A DNA stretch of 64,000 nt, taken from Pseudomonas sp. Q11 (GTDB lineage: Bacteria; Pseudomonadota; Gammaproteobacteria; Pseudomonadales; Pseudomonadaceae). The notes under the pieces were generated by a model that worked only from the letters and a program-made list of their open reading frames with translations, did not search any database and was not told where the DNA came from. Position 1 is the first letter of the stretch; each line of letters starts with the position of its first letter. Of the stretch, positions 1-7,447 are shown in pieces. The stretch spans positions 1 through 64,000 of the forward strand of contig NZ_JAKNQY010000019.1 in NCBI RefSeq assembly GCF_024494355.1, read 5' to 3'. The translations under genes were made by a program, and so were the position numbers.

Positions 1-149
1 TAGGCGACCAGGTAGATGGCCACGGCTGCGACGACGATCCAGAGGGCGTTGATCGGTTCGCCGCGGCGCAAGGCCACGACACTCAACGCACAAGCTCCCA
101 GAACAGCCACGGCAAACCAGGCAAGGTGTTTAACCAGACGGGTTGTCAT
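1..149 (-). CDS. cstA: Carbon starvation protein CstA, N-terminal part (gene runs off the left edge)
   Basis: Only the first 49 codons are in the window. The translation starts MTTRLVKHLAWF and contains LRRGEPINALWIVVAAVA, which matches the first transmembrane region of the CstA family (peptide/pyruvate permeases induced on carbon starvation). A GGAG ribosome binding site lies 7 nt before the ATG. The gene diverges from the histidine kinase at 567. The shared upstream region holds a strong palindrome (277-298) that could serve its regulation. The family call is confident although the protein is truncated by the window edge. Confidence 0.85.
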   Translation of the reverse strand, partial: MTTRLVKHLAWFAVAVLGACALSVVALRRGEPINALWIVVAAVAIYLVA

Positions 150-276
150 TGCGTGTCTCCTGCCGATATCCAGTGGATTGCGGCGATTGTTTTTATAGTG
201 TGCCCCGACTATTCGGAGCCGGCCCAATATCCGTGGAAGCCGTCAATAAATAAATCCGCAGTACTACGTACGGGCC

Positions 277-298
277 ATCTACGTAGTTCTACGTAGAT
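277..298. promoter_or_regulatory. Perfect 10-bp inverted repeat upstream of cstA, candidate regulator site
   Basis: Two 10-bp arms (ATCTACGTAG and CTACGTAGAT) flank a TT spacer. A further TACTACGTAC lies just to the left at 262-271. The arms resemble the TAC...GTA cores bound by NarL/LuxR-type response regulators, and one such regulator is encoded at 1960. The site is about 130 nt upstream of the cstA start codon. The binding protein is inference. Confidence 0.5.
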
Positions 299-313
299 TC
301 TTGCTGGATCCCT

Positions 314-422
314 CTGTGAGAGCCCATGCAACCCAATGCAGGCCAACGACTGTGAGAGCCCATGCAAACTCAATGTGGGCCAAGACTGTGGGAGCCCATG
401 CAAACCCAATGCGGGCCAACGA
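314..422. repeat. Three tandem 36-37 bp repeats running into a REPIN
   Basis: Units lie at 314-349, 350-385 and 386-422. Each begins CTGTGnGAGCCCATGCA and ends GGCCAA(c)GA, with a few substitutions between copies. The next base after the third unit begins CTGTGGGAGC, the head of the REPIN at 423, so each unit starts with the same decamer-like head as the REPIN. No coding potential is apparent. Confidence 0.85.
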
Positions 423-513
423 CTGTGGGAGCAAAGCTTGCTCGCGATAGCGGTGGGTCTGTTAGCAACAGCAGACTATCCGACGCGATCGCGAGCAAGC
501 TTTGCTCCCACAG
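423..513. repeat. REPIN, GTGGGAGC type (type A)
   Basis: Perfect 26-bp inverted arms (423-448 and 488-513) start CTGTGGGAGCAAAGCTTGCT and are separated by a 39-bp loop. I call palindromes with GTGGGAGC heads type A. They recur at 25068, 29902, 37307, 37442, 40312, 44435 and 57214. They are probably mobilised by a REP-associated tyrosine transposase encoded elsewhere (known for Pseudomonas REPs). Confidence 0.9.
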
Positions 514-566
514 CGTTATGATGCCGACCATTCGCCTCCCACCATTGAGTCCGGCCAGGAGTACAC

Positions 567-1928
567 ATGCTGCTCAAACACAAAATCGTCGCCCTGGGAA
601 TTCTGCCCCTGGTCCTGGCGATTGCTGTCATCTGCGCCTTGGTGATCTCGCTCAATCGCCAGTTGGGTGATCAACAGGCGCAACTGATCGAAGACAGCAT
701 CCTGGCCAGCAAGCGCGCGGAGCTTAAAAACTATGTCGAGATGGCGCAAAGCCTGATCGCCCCGCTGTATAACAACGGTCAAGGGGACGCACGCGCGCAG
801 CAGCAAGTGCTGGAGGAGCTGCGCAAGCTCAGCTTTGGCATCAATGGCTATTTTTTCGTCTACGACCGCCAGGGCCGCAGCCTGATGCACGCCCGGCAGT
901 CCGAATTGGTGGGCCAATACCTCTGGGACATGAAAGATCCCCAGGGTCTGCCGGTGATCCAGGCGCTGCTCAAGAGCGCCGAATCCGGCGAAGGTTTCCA
1001 GCGCTACGCCTGGAACAAGCCCTCCTCCGGCCAGGTGACCGACAAGCTGGCCTATGTGGTGATGCTCGATCGCTGGGGCTGGATGCTCGGGACCGGGATT
1101 TACCTGGAGGATGTCGAGCGTGCCACCCAGCAAGCCCGCGCAGAAGTGGCTCAGGGCATCCACACCACCATGCAGGCCATCGCCGCCATTGCGCTGGTGG
1201 CGGTCCTGCTGGTGTTTGCCGGCGGCATGACCCTCAACGTCAGCGAACACCGCCTGGCCGACAAAAAACTGCAGCGGCTGAACCAGCGCATCGTCAGCTT
1301 GCAGGAAGAGGAACGCTCGCGAGTGTCACGCGAGCTGCACGACGGCATCAGCCAATTACTGGTGTCGATAAAATTCCAGTTCGAACTGGCCAGTCATGTC
1401 CTCGAAAAGGGCCAGGAAAATGGTCTGGGCATCCTGAAAAACGCGACAGATCGGCTGGGAGAAGCCATTGGCGAGATCCGCAGCATCTCCCACGACTTGC
1501 GCTCTTCCCTGCTCGACACTCTGGGCCTGTCCGCCGCCATCGGCCAGCTCGCGGCCGAATTCCAACAACGCAGCGGGCTCGAGGTGTCGTACAAAAGCAA
1601 CGAATTCAATTGCCGCCTGGAAAATGGAGCGCCCGTTTCGCTGTTTCGCATTGCCCAGGAAGCCTTGACCAATATCGAGCGCCACGCCGGAGCGAAAAGT
1701 GTCGGTATCACCCTGTTCGGCTCCGGCGAGTCTTTGCGCCTGACGGTGGTGGATGACGGGATGGGTTTCAACGTACCCCAGGTCGAACGTGGCCATACAG
1801 GCATCGGCCTGCGTAATATTCGCGAGCGGGTCGAGCATTTCGGCGGACGGCTGGAAATGACCTCGGCGCCGGGACGAAGCGAGCTGGATATCCTGCTGCC
1901 CATGAACATGCCGGCGATACAAAGCTGA
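567..1928 (+). CDS. Cache-domain sensor histidine kinase (HisKA_3 type)
   Basis: A 453-residue inner-membrane sensor kinase. A first membrane segment (about 7-28) and a second (about 203-224) bracket a periplasmic region of about 170 residues containing GINGYFFVYD and GWMLGTGIYL, typical of Cache domains that bind small ligands such as organic acids. The HisKA_3 dimerisation box ERSRVSRELHDGISQ places the phospho-acceptor at about His258. The ATPase domain follows, with an N box (QEALTNIERHA) and G boxes DDGMGF and GIGLRNIRERV. The gene for its likely partner regulator follows after 31 nt. Neighbouring cstA suggests a role in sensing carbon availability, but this is inference and the ligand is unknown. 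Confidence 0.9.
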   Translation: MLLKHKIVALGILPLVLAIAVICALVISLNRQLGDQQAQLIEDSILASKRAELKNYVEMAQSLIAPLYNNGQGDARAQQQVLEELRKLSFGINGYFFVYDRQGRSLMHARQSELVGQYLWDMKDPQGLPVIQALLKSAESGEGFQRYAWNKPSSGQVTDKLAYVVMLDRWGWMLGTGIYLEDVERATQQARAEVAQGIHTTMQAIAAIALVAVLLVFAGGMTLNVSEHRLADKKLQRLNQRIVSLQEEERSRVSRELHDGISQLLVSIKFQFELASHVLEKGQENGLGILKNATDRLGEAIGEIRSISHDLRSSLLDTLGLSAAIGQLAAEFQQRSGLEVSYKSNEFNCRLENGAPVSLFRIAQEALTNIERHAGAKSVGITLFGSGESLRLTVVDDGMGFNVPQVERGHTGIGLRNIRERVEHFGGRLEMTSAPGRSELDILLPMNMPAIQS

Positions 1929-1959
1929 TGCGCGCCCAACCTGACAAGAGCACCTGCCG

Positions 1960-2592
1960 ATGAACCTGCCCCCTGTGATCCGCGTCGCGCTGGTCGACGA
2001 TCATTCCCTGGTCCGCGATGGCATCAGGGCTCTGCTGTCGGTGATGCCCCAACTGGACGTAGTGGGCGAAGCCGAGAACGGCGCACAGGCCATCGAGATG
2101 GTCGGGCGCTGCCAACCGGATCTGCTGCTGATGGACATCAGCCTCAAGGACATGAACGGGCTTGAACTGACCCGGCTGCTGGGCAAGCAATACCCCAGCC
2201 TCAAGATCCTCATCCTGAGCATGTATGACAATTATGAGTATGTGAGCGAGTCCGTGCGCTCCGGCGCCAGTGGCTACGTGCTCAAGAACGCCCCTTCACG
2301 GGAAATCATCGCCGCCATCGAAGCCATCATCAGCGGTGGCACCTTCTACAGCGCCGAGATCGCCCAACGGCTCGCCACCGACCAGACCACCGATAACGAG
2401 CTGACGCCGCGCGAGAGTCAGGTGCTGTACAAAATGGTCCAGGGATTGAACAACAAGGAAATGGCCCGGGAACTGGACATTAGCGTGCGCACCGTCGAAA
2501 CCCACCGCCTGAGCATCCGCCGCAAGCTCAACATCGACAAACCCGCAGCCCTGGTGAAATACGCGATCGATCACGGGATCATTTCGCGCTAG
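1960..2592 (+). CDS. NarL/LuxR-family response regulator
   Basis: 210 residues. The receiver domain has the acidic pair DD near residue 13, the phospho-acceptor at Asp59 (LLLMDISLKD), a conserved Ser/Thr region (ILSMYD) and Lys in YVLKNA. A LuxR-type helix-turn-helix follows (LTPRESQVLYKMVQGLNNKE, then SVRTVETHRLSIRRKL). It is co-directional with the Cache kinase 31 nt upstream and should be its cognate output regulator. The palindrome at 277-298 is a plausible target. The gene ends 4 nt before the stop codon of the convergent diguanylate cyclase gene. Confidence 0.92.
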   Translation: MNLPPVIRVALVDDHSLVRDGIRALLSVMPQLDVVGEAENGAQAIEMVGRCQPDLLLMDISLKDMNGLELTRLLGKQYPSLKILILSMYDNYEYVSESVRSGASGYVLKNAPSREIIAAIEAIISGGTFYSAEIAQRLATDQTTDNELTPRESQVLYKMVQGLNNKEMARELDISVRTVETHRLSIRRKLNIDKPAALVKYAIDHGIISR

Positions 2593-2596
2593 CGTT

Positions 2597-3784
2597 TTAT
2601 GATTGAACCTCAGTCTGTCTATCAATCCGACTCGGCAGATCATCGGCAACCGTTCGATTGCGCCCGGTTCGCTTTGCCTGGTAAAGCAGGAGATCCACAC
2701 GCTTGTAGAGCCCCTTCCAGGTTTCCATGGGCCCCAGACTGCCTACACCGAAACTGGCGGTGACCGGCCCGACAGTGCCCACTGTGGCAGGCGTACCGTT
2801 CTCGATGGCGGTTCTCAAGCGCTCCGCGCATTCGAAGGCTTCCCGGGCATCGGTATCCGGCAGGAGCACAGCAAACTCTTCACCGCCGAGCCGACCGACG
2901 ATGTCCCGTTTGCGCGCCGAGGTACGCAACAGGTGGCCAACCTCGCGCAAGATGTGATCGCCTACATCATGGCCATAGGTGTCGTTGATGCCCTTGAACT
3001 TGTCGATGTCGCACAGGGCCAAGGACGTCGTTCCACACGGGTTCTTCATCAACATCATCACCCGGTCTTCGAAGCCGCGCCGGTTCAGGACGCCGGTCAA
3101 CGGGTCAAAATCGCGCTCGCGTCGCAAGTCATCGATCACATCGGCAATGGTGGCGGCCAGAATCGCAAAGGCGAGCCCAACGGCGAGCACCGCCAGGGAC
3201 AACTGCAGGGCCTGCCAGAACACCGAGTTGGCGAAAGCCACCCGGTCGACGGGCGCCGACAGCCCGACGGTCAATAGTGTCCGCGGAAAGAAATGCAACG
3301 CGAAGGCCAGCAACACCCAGAACAACGCCTTGTCGACGAGCCGGCCGCGCATCAGCGATCTCAACTTGAGCGCCGCCACAAGCAGAATCAAACCATATCC
3401 GAAGTTCTGGATGTAAATGCGCACAAGAAGGTTACGGTCGATATAGAAAAACCAAGCCAGCGCCAGGGTAATGGCGCACACCACTACAACGTCCAGCCAC
3501 CAGCCGAGCCGTTGATGCGAACGCAGCAAAACGCCTTCGGCCACCGCCAGGACCGCCGCGGTATACAGCGCGCCGGACACTACGGCATTGGGCCCGTGCC
3601 CGGGGGGCAGGCCGAAAATCTGCGACATGGCAGCACACGCGAACAGGGCGCAGCCACCAGCCAGCAGCAGCAAATAGTTGCGTTTTTTGTCGATAAGCCA
3701 CGCGCAAACGAATGCAACCCCAAAGACCGAGAGGATCCCGGGGACCATCAACATAAGTGTGATTCTGACGACTGATGGGTCCAT
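2597..3784 (-). CDS. Membrane-anchored diguanylate cyclase (GGDEF)
   Basis: 395 residues from the ATG at 3784. The reading frame stays open much further upstream, but that extension overlaps the gene at 3971 and lacks protein-like sequence. The first 215 or so residues form six to eight hydrophobic helices. A canonical GGDEF domain follows (DFDPLTGVLNRRGFEDR, then LGGEEFAVLLPD near residue 300). The active-site loop is GGEEF and an RKRD motif five residues before it is an intact RxxD inhibitory site, so it should make c-di-GMP and be product-inhibited. No separate sensor domain is visible. It may feed the MshEN-bearing synthase encoded 13 kb away, but nothing in the sequence links them directly. 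Confidence 0.93.
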   Translation of the reverse strand: MDPSVVRITLMLMVPGILSVFGVAFVCAWLIDKKRNYLLLLAGGCALFACAAMSQIFGLPPGHGPNAVVSGALYTAAVLAVAEGVLLRSHQRLGWWLDVVVVCAITLALAWFFYIDRNLLVRIYIQNFGYGLILLVAALKLRSLMRGRLVDKALFWVLLAFALHFFPRTLLTVGLSAPVDRVAFANSVFWQALQLSLAVLAVGLAFAILAATIADVIDDLRRERDFDPLTGVLNRRGFEDRVMMLMKNPCGTTSLALCDIDKFKGINDTYGHDVGDHILREVGHLLRTSARKRDIVGRLGGEEFAVLLPDTDAREAFECAERLRTAIENGTPATVGTVGPVTASFGVGSLGPMETWKGLYKRVDLLLYQAKRTGRNRTVADDLPSRIDRQTEVQS

Positions 3785-3970
3785 CTGAAACTGGCTTCTC
3801 GCCGAGAAAGGTCTGCAATGGCCCATGATGACAGAGCCGGGGACAGGAAACCTGCGAAGTTTGTCCGACCCGCTGATGGCGGCAAGATCCGTAGCCTGAA
3901 GTGACAGCCTGCAAACACTTTTACTACACTGGCCCGCGTTGACTCTTTCCCACCCGAGACGTCCCATCCC

Positions 3971-4762
3971 ATGAAAAACATAACAAGCACGATGACGTTC
4001 TGTGGCCTGCTGGCCTTGTGCGGCAGCGCATTGGCCGAGCCAGCCCCTTCGCATCTGGATCAGGTCCTGCAACGCGGTGAGTTGAAAGTATGCACGACGG
4101 GCGACTACAAGCCCTATACCTACAAGGCCGAAACGGGCGAATACGAAGGCATCGACATCGACATGGCGCGCTCGCTTGCCGCCAGTCTGGGCGTCAAGGT
4201 GCAGTGGGTACAGACCACCTGGAAAACCCTGATGCCGGACATGATCGCGGGCAAATGCGACATCGGCATGGGCGGGATTTCCGTGACCCTGGAGCGCCAG
4301 AAGAAAGCCTACTTCAGCACCACTCTGGACGTGGATGGCAAGATCCCGCTGGTACGTTGCGAGGACCAGGCGCGCTACCAGACCATCGAGCAGCTCAACC
4401 AGCCTTCGGTGCGACTGGTGGAGCCGGCCGGCGGCACCAACGAAGCCTTCGTCCGGGCCTTCCTGCCCAAAGGGCAGCTCAAGTTCCACGACAACGTGAC
4501 CATCTTTCAGGAGCTGCTGGACAAGCGGGCCGACGTGATGATCACCGATGCGTCGGAGGCGCTCTATCAGCAGAAACTCAAGCCCGGTCTTTGCGCCGTC
4601 AACCCCAGTCGCTACTTGCAGTATGGCGAGAAGGCCTACCTGCTGCCACGCGACGACACCACCTGGAAAATGTACGTCGACCAGTGGCTGCACCTGAGCA
4701 AAGCAAATGGCAGCTACCAGAAGGTCATCGGCCAATGGCTGGCGGTCCCCCAGCAGCAGTGA
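3971..4762 (+). CDS. pheC: PheC-like periplasmic protein (cyclohexadienyl dehydratase family)
   Basis: 263 residues with a Sec signal peptide ending GSALA. The mature part has the solute-binding-protein fold (LKVCTTGDYKPYTY, IDIDMARSLAASLG). It aligns from memory along its length with P. aeruginosa PheC, a binding-protein-derived enzyme converting prephenate to phenylpyruvate and arogenate to phenylalanine in the periplasm. Shared stretches include TTGDYKP, GGISVTLERQ, PAGGTNEAFVR, DNVTIFQELLD, and the closing KAYLLPRDD and YVDQWLH. The glutamate in TDASEA, which I recall as a catalytic position in PheC, is present. No transporter genes are adjacent, which favours an enzyme over an ABC binding protein. 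A non-enzymatic amino-acid-binding role remains possible. Confidence 0.75.
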   Translation: MKNITSTMTFCGLLALCGSALAEPAPSHLDQVLQRGELKVCTTGDYKPYTYKAETGEYEGIDIDMARSLAASLGVKVQWVQTTWKTLMPDMIAGKCDIGMGGISVTLERQKKAYFSTTLDVDGKIPLVRCEDQARYQTIEQLNQPSVRLVEPAGGTNEAFVRAFLPKGQLKFHDNVTIFQELLDKRADVMITDASEALYQQKLKPGLCAVNPSRYLQYGEKAYLLPRDDTTWKMYVDQWLHLSKANGSYQKVIGQWLAVPQQQ

Positions 4763-4858
4763 CAACGCGAACGCCGCACCCTACTCACTCACCCAGGGTT
4801 TGTGTGCGGCCCCTGGAACTGGCATGTTGGTCTCTCAATTGATCAGTCACGAGGTTCC

Positions 4859-6736
4859 ATGCAGATCGAGTTACTGGAAATCAGCGAGCACCTGCATCGC
4901 TTCCCCCCTTTCGATGCCCTGCCCCAGCAAACCCTGGAGGCCATAGCGCAGCGCGTCGAGGTCAGCTACTTCAAGGCCGGCAGCGATATTCTCGAAACGG
5001 GCGCCATCGTCCACGACCTGCACTATGTGCGCAGTGGCGCCGTCGAGATCTACCGGCGTAACGGCCAGCTGTACAACCGTCTGGTGGAAGGCGACATCTT
5101 CGGTCAGGCCAGCCTGCTGCGCAGCAACAAAGTGCGTTTTCCGGCGCGGGCCCTTGAAGACAGCCTGATCTATTTCATCCCGGCGGATGTGTTTGCCCAG
5201 CTATGCGAGCGACATGACAGCTTCGCCGACTTTGTCGAGGCCGAAGGACACTCCAGGCTCAAGTCCGCCGTCGAGGCCCAGGGCCGCGCCAGCGAACTGA
5301 TCCAATTGAAATCCCGCGCGCTGATTTCCCGGGACCTGGTCTGGGTCACTCCACAAACCAGCGTTCACGAAGCGGCACGGTTGATGTCCCAGGAAAGTGT
5401 TTCCTGCATCGTCGTCCTGGAACCTGCCGGACATCATCCGGAAAAAATGCTCGGCATCGTCACCGACCGCGACCTGCGCACCCGGGTAGTGGCCGCCAAC
5501 CGCAGCGGCGATACCTGCATCGGTGAAGTGATGTCGACCGATCCGGTGGTCATCCAGGCGGATGATTCACTGTTCGAAGCCATGTTGTGCATGCTTCGCA
5601 GCAACATCCACCACCTGCCGGTGGTTCACAAGGGACGCACGCTGGGGTTGATCAACCTGTCGGACATCATCCGGCACGAGTCCCAGAGCAGTCTGTACCT
5701 GGTCAACAGTATCTCCAACCAGACGTCTGTCGACGGCTTGCGATCATTGTTGCGCGATCTACGCGGCACCTACATTCGCATGGTGCGCGACGGTGCGACG
5801 GCCCACATGATCGGCAGCGCCATCTCGGGCATTGGCCGTGCCTTCACCCAGCGATTGCTGGAGTTGGCCGAACGGGAACTGGGGCCGCCGCCGGTTCCTT
5901 ATTGCTTCATGGTGCTGGGATCGATGGCCCGGGACGAGCAACTGCTGGTGACCGACCAGGACAACGCCCTGGTGCTGGATGATCGTTTCGACCCGGCCCT
6001 GCACGACGAATACTTCAGGAACCTGGCCACCTTCGTCAGCGACGGCCTGGCAGAGTGCGGCTACAGCTACTGCAAGGGCGGCATCATGGCCACCAACGCG
6101 CAATGGCGTCAGCCGTTGCGCGTATGGCGCGAGTATTTCAGCCAGTGGATCGAGAAGCCCAATGCCGCCACCCTGCTCAACAGTTGCATCTTCTTTGACC
6201 TGGACGGGGTCTATGGCCAGTTGGACATGGTGAACGAGCTCAAGGTGCTCTGCGCTGAAAAATCCAGGGTGACACCCGCCTTCCTGGCGGCGATGGCCCG
6301 TAATGCCTTGAACCGCACGCCCCCCCTGGGCTTCTTTCGCACCTTCGTGATGGAAACCGACGGCAAGCAAAAACAGATCATCAACCTCAAGGGCCGTGGT
6401 ACGGCGCCGTTGACCGATCTGATCCGTATCCACGCCCTGGCCTGCGGGTCCACCGCACAGAACTCCTTTGATCGTCTCGAAGCCATCAGCACCACGCAGC
6501 TCGTGCAACCGCAGGCCATTGAGCATCTACGCTACGCCCTGGAGTTTCTATCGATGGTGCGCATCCGACACCAGGTAGATGCCATCGAACAGGGCCAGAA
6601 ACCAGATAACTACATCGAACCGGAACGCTTTTCCACCACTGAGCGGCACAACCTCAAGGAAGCGTTTCAGGTATTGAGTAACGCGCAGAAATTCCTGCGA
6701 TTCCGCTACCCCGGTCACGCGCGGCCATCACGATGA
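4859..6736 (+). CDS. CNB / CBS / DUF294 nucleotidyltransferase-like protein
   Basis: 625 residues from the ATG at 4859, chosen because AGG lies 6 nt upstream. An in-frame start 60 nt earlier lacks a good site. Domain order: a cyclic-nucleotide-binding-like beta-barrel (about 15-125), two CBS repeats (about 157-270, with GIVTDRDLR and LGLINLSDII), a DUF294 putative nucleotidyltransferase core with GSMARDEQ followed by TDQDNALV (about 354-372), and a DUF294 C-terminal domain to the end. This layout resembles GlnD-like regulatory proteins without the HD and ACT parts. The substrate is unknown. Its stop overlaps the start of the exonuclease gene by 4 nt, so the two are translationally coupled. 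The same pair occurs near acetate permease genes in other pseudomonads (recalled). Confidence 0.88.
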   Translation: MQIELLEISEHLHRFPPFDALPQQTLEAIAQRVEVSYFKAGSDILETGAIVHDLHYVRSGAVEIYRRNGQLYNRLVEGDIFGQASLLRSNKVRFPARALEDSLIYFIPADVFAQLCERHDSFADFVEAEGHSRLKSAVEAQGRASELIQLKSRALISRDLVWVTPQTSVHEAARLMSQESVSCIVVLEPAGHHPEKMLGIVTDRDLRTRVVAANRSGDTCIGEVMSTDPVVIQADDSLFEAMLCMLRSNIHHLPVVHKGRTLGLINLSDIIRHESQSSLYLVNSISNQTSVDGLRSLLRDLRGTYIRMVRDGATAHMIGSAISGIGRAFTQRLLELAERELGPPPVPYCFMVLGSMARDEQLLVTDQDNALVLDDRFDPALHDEYFRNLATFVSDGLAECGYSYCKGGIMATNAQWRQPLRVWREYFSQWIEKPNAATLLNSCIFFDLDGVYGQLDMVNELKVLCAEKSRVTPAFLAAMARNALNRTPPLGFFRTFVMETDGKQKQIINLKGRGTAPLTDLIRIHALACGSTAQNSFDRLEAISTTQLVQPQAIEHLRYALEFLSMVRIRHQVDAIEQGQKPDNYIEPERFSTTERHNLKEAFQVLSNAQKFLRFRYPGHARPSR

Positions 6737-7443
6737 ACAATCCGAAGGGACAAGAAACGCTGGATTGGGCGGCACGCTTCAAACGTCTGGCAAAGCAAGC
6801 CCGGCACCCGCTTCTGCAACGGTTCTACCAACACGGGGTCGTCGACGCCACGACGGCTCTGGAGCAGGTGGAGCTGCTGGCCATGGACCTTGAAACCACC
6901 GGGCTCAACGCGCGCACCGACAGTATCGTCAGCATCGGCCTGCTACCGTTCACCCTAAAGCGGATACGTTGCGGCGAAGCCCTGTACTGGGTGATCAAGC
7001 CCTCGCAGCTCAGTCATGACTCGGTGACGTTTCACCACATCACCCACGCGGATATCCGCCATGCCCCCCGGTTGCCGGATGTCATGGAGAATGTACTGGA
7101 AGCGATGGCGGGGAAAATCATGGTGGTGCATTACCGGGCCATCGAACGCAACTTCCTGGATCAGGCGTTACGCAACCACCTTGGGGAGGGCCTGCATTTT
7201 CCGGTGATTGACACGATGCAGCTGGAAGCGCGACAGGTGCGCGGTCAGCGCCGCTGGCTGGACCGACTGTTACGCCGTCCGCCCGAGTCCGTCCGGTTGG
7301 CGGACAGTCGCTTGCGCTACAACCTGCCGCCCTATCACGCCCATCATGCCTTGACCGATGCCCTGGCGACGGCCGAGCTGTTGCAAGCGCAAATAGCCAC
7401 TCACTACAGCCCGACCATCCCCATTGGCCAACTGTGGGATTAA
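6733..7443 (+). CDS. DEDDh 3'-5' exonuclease (DnaQ-like)
   Basis: 236 residues. The exonuclease motifs are in order: ExoI AMDLETTGLN (Asp and Glu metal ligands near residues 52-54), ExoII VVHYRAIERNFLD, and ExoIII HHALTDALATAEL with the His...Asp pair of the DEDDh class. About 45 residues precede the domain. There is no polymerase or helicase domain, so it is a stand-alone nuclease. The ATG sits within the stop of the DUF294 gene (ATGA overlap), suggesting the two work together, perhaps on RNA or nucleotide substrates. The gene ends 4 nt from the convergent BCCT gene and no terminator fits between them. Confidence 0.88.
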   Translation: MNNPKGQETLDWAARFKRLAKQARHPLLQRFYQHGVVDATTALEQVELLAMDLETTGLNARTDSIVSIGLLPFTLKRIRCGEALYWVIKPSQLSHDSVTFHHITHADIRHAPRLPDVMENVLEAMAGKIMVVHYRAIERNFLDQALRNHLGEGLHFPVIDTMQLEARQVRGQRRWLDRLLRRPPESVRLADSRLRYNLPPYHAHHALTDALATAELLQAQIATHYSPTIPIGQLWD

Positions 7444-7447
7444 AAGG

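Noticed and set aside
314..422. CRISPR-like array
   Set aside because: Units are directly adjacent with no spacers and end in a REPIN. There are no cas genes.
3785..4765. Upstream extension of the diguanylate cyclase reading frame (frame open to about 722 residues)
   Set aside because: It overlaps the clear PheC-like gene on the other strand and does not read like protein. The ATG at 3784 gives a complete membrane-GGDEF protein.
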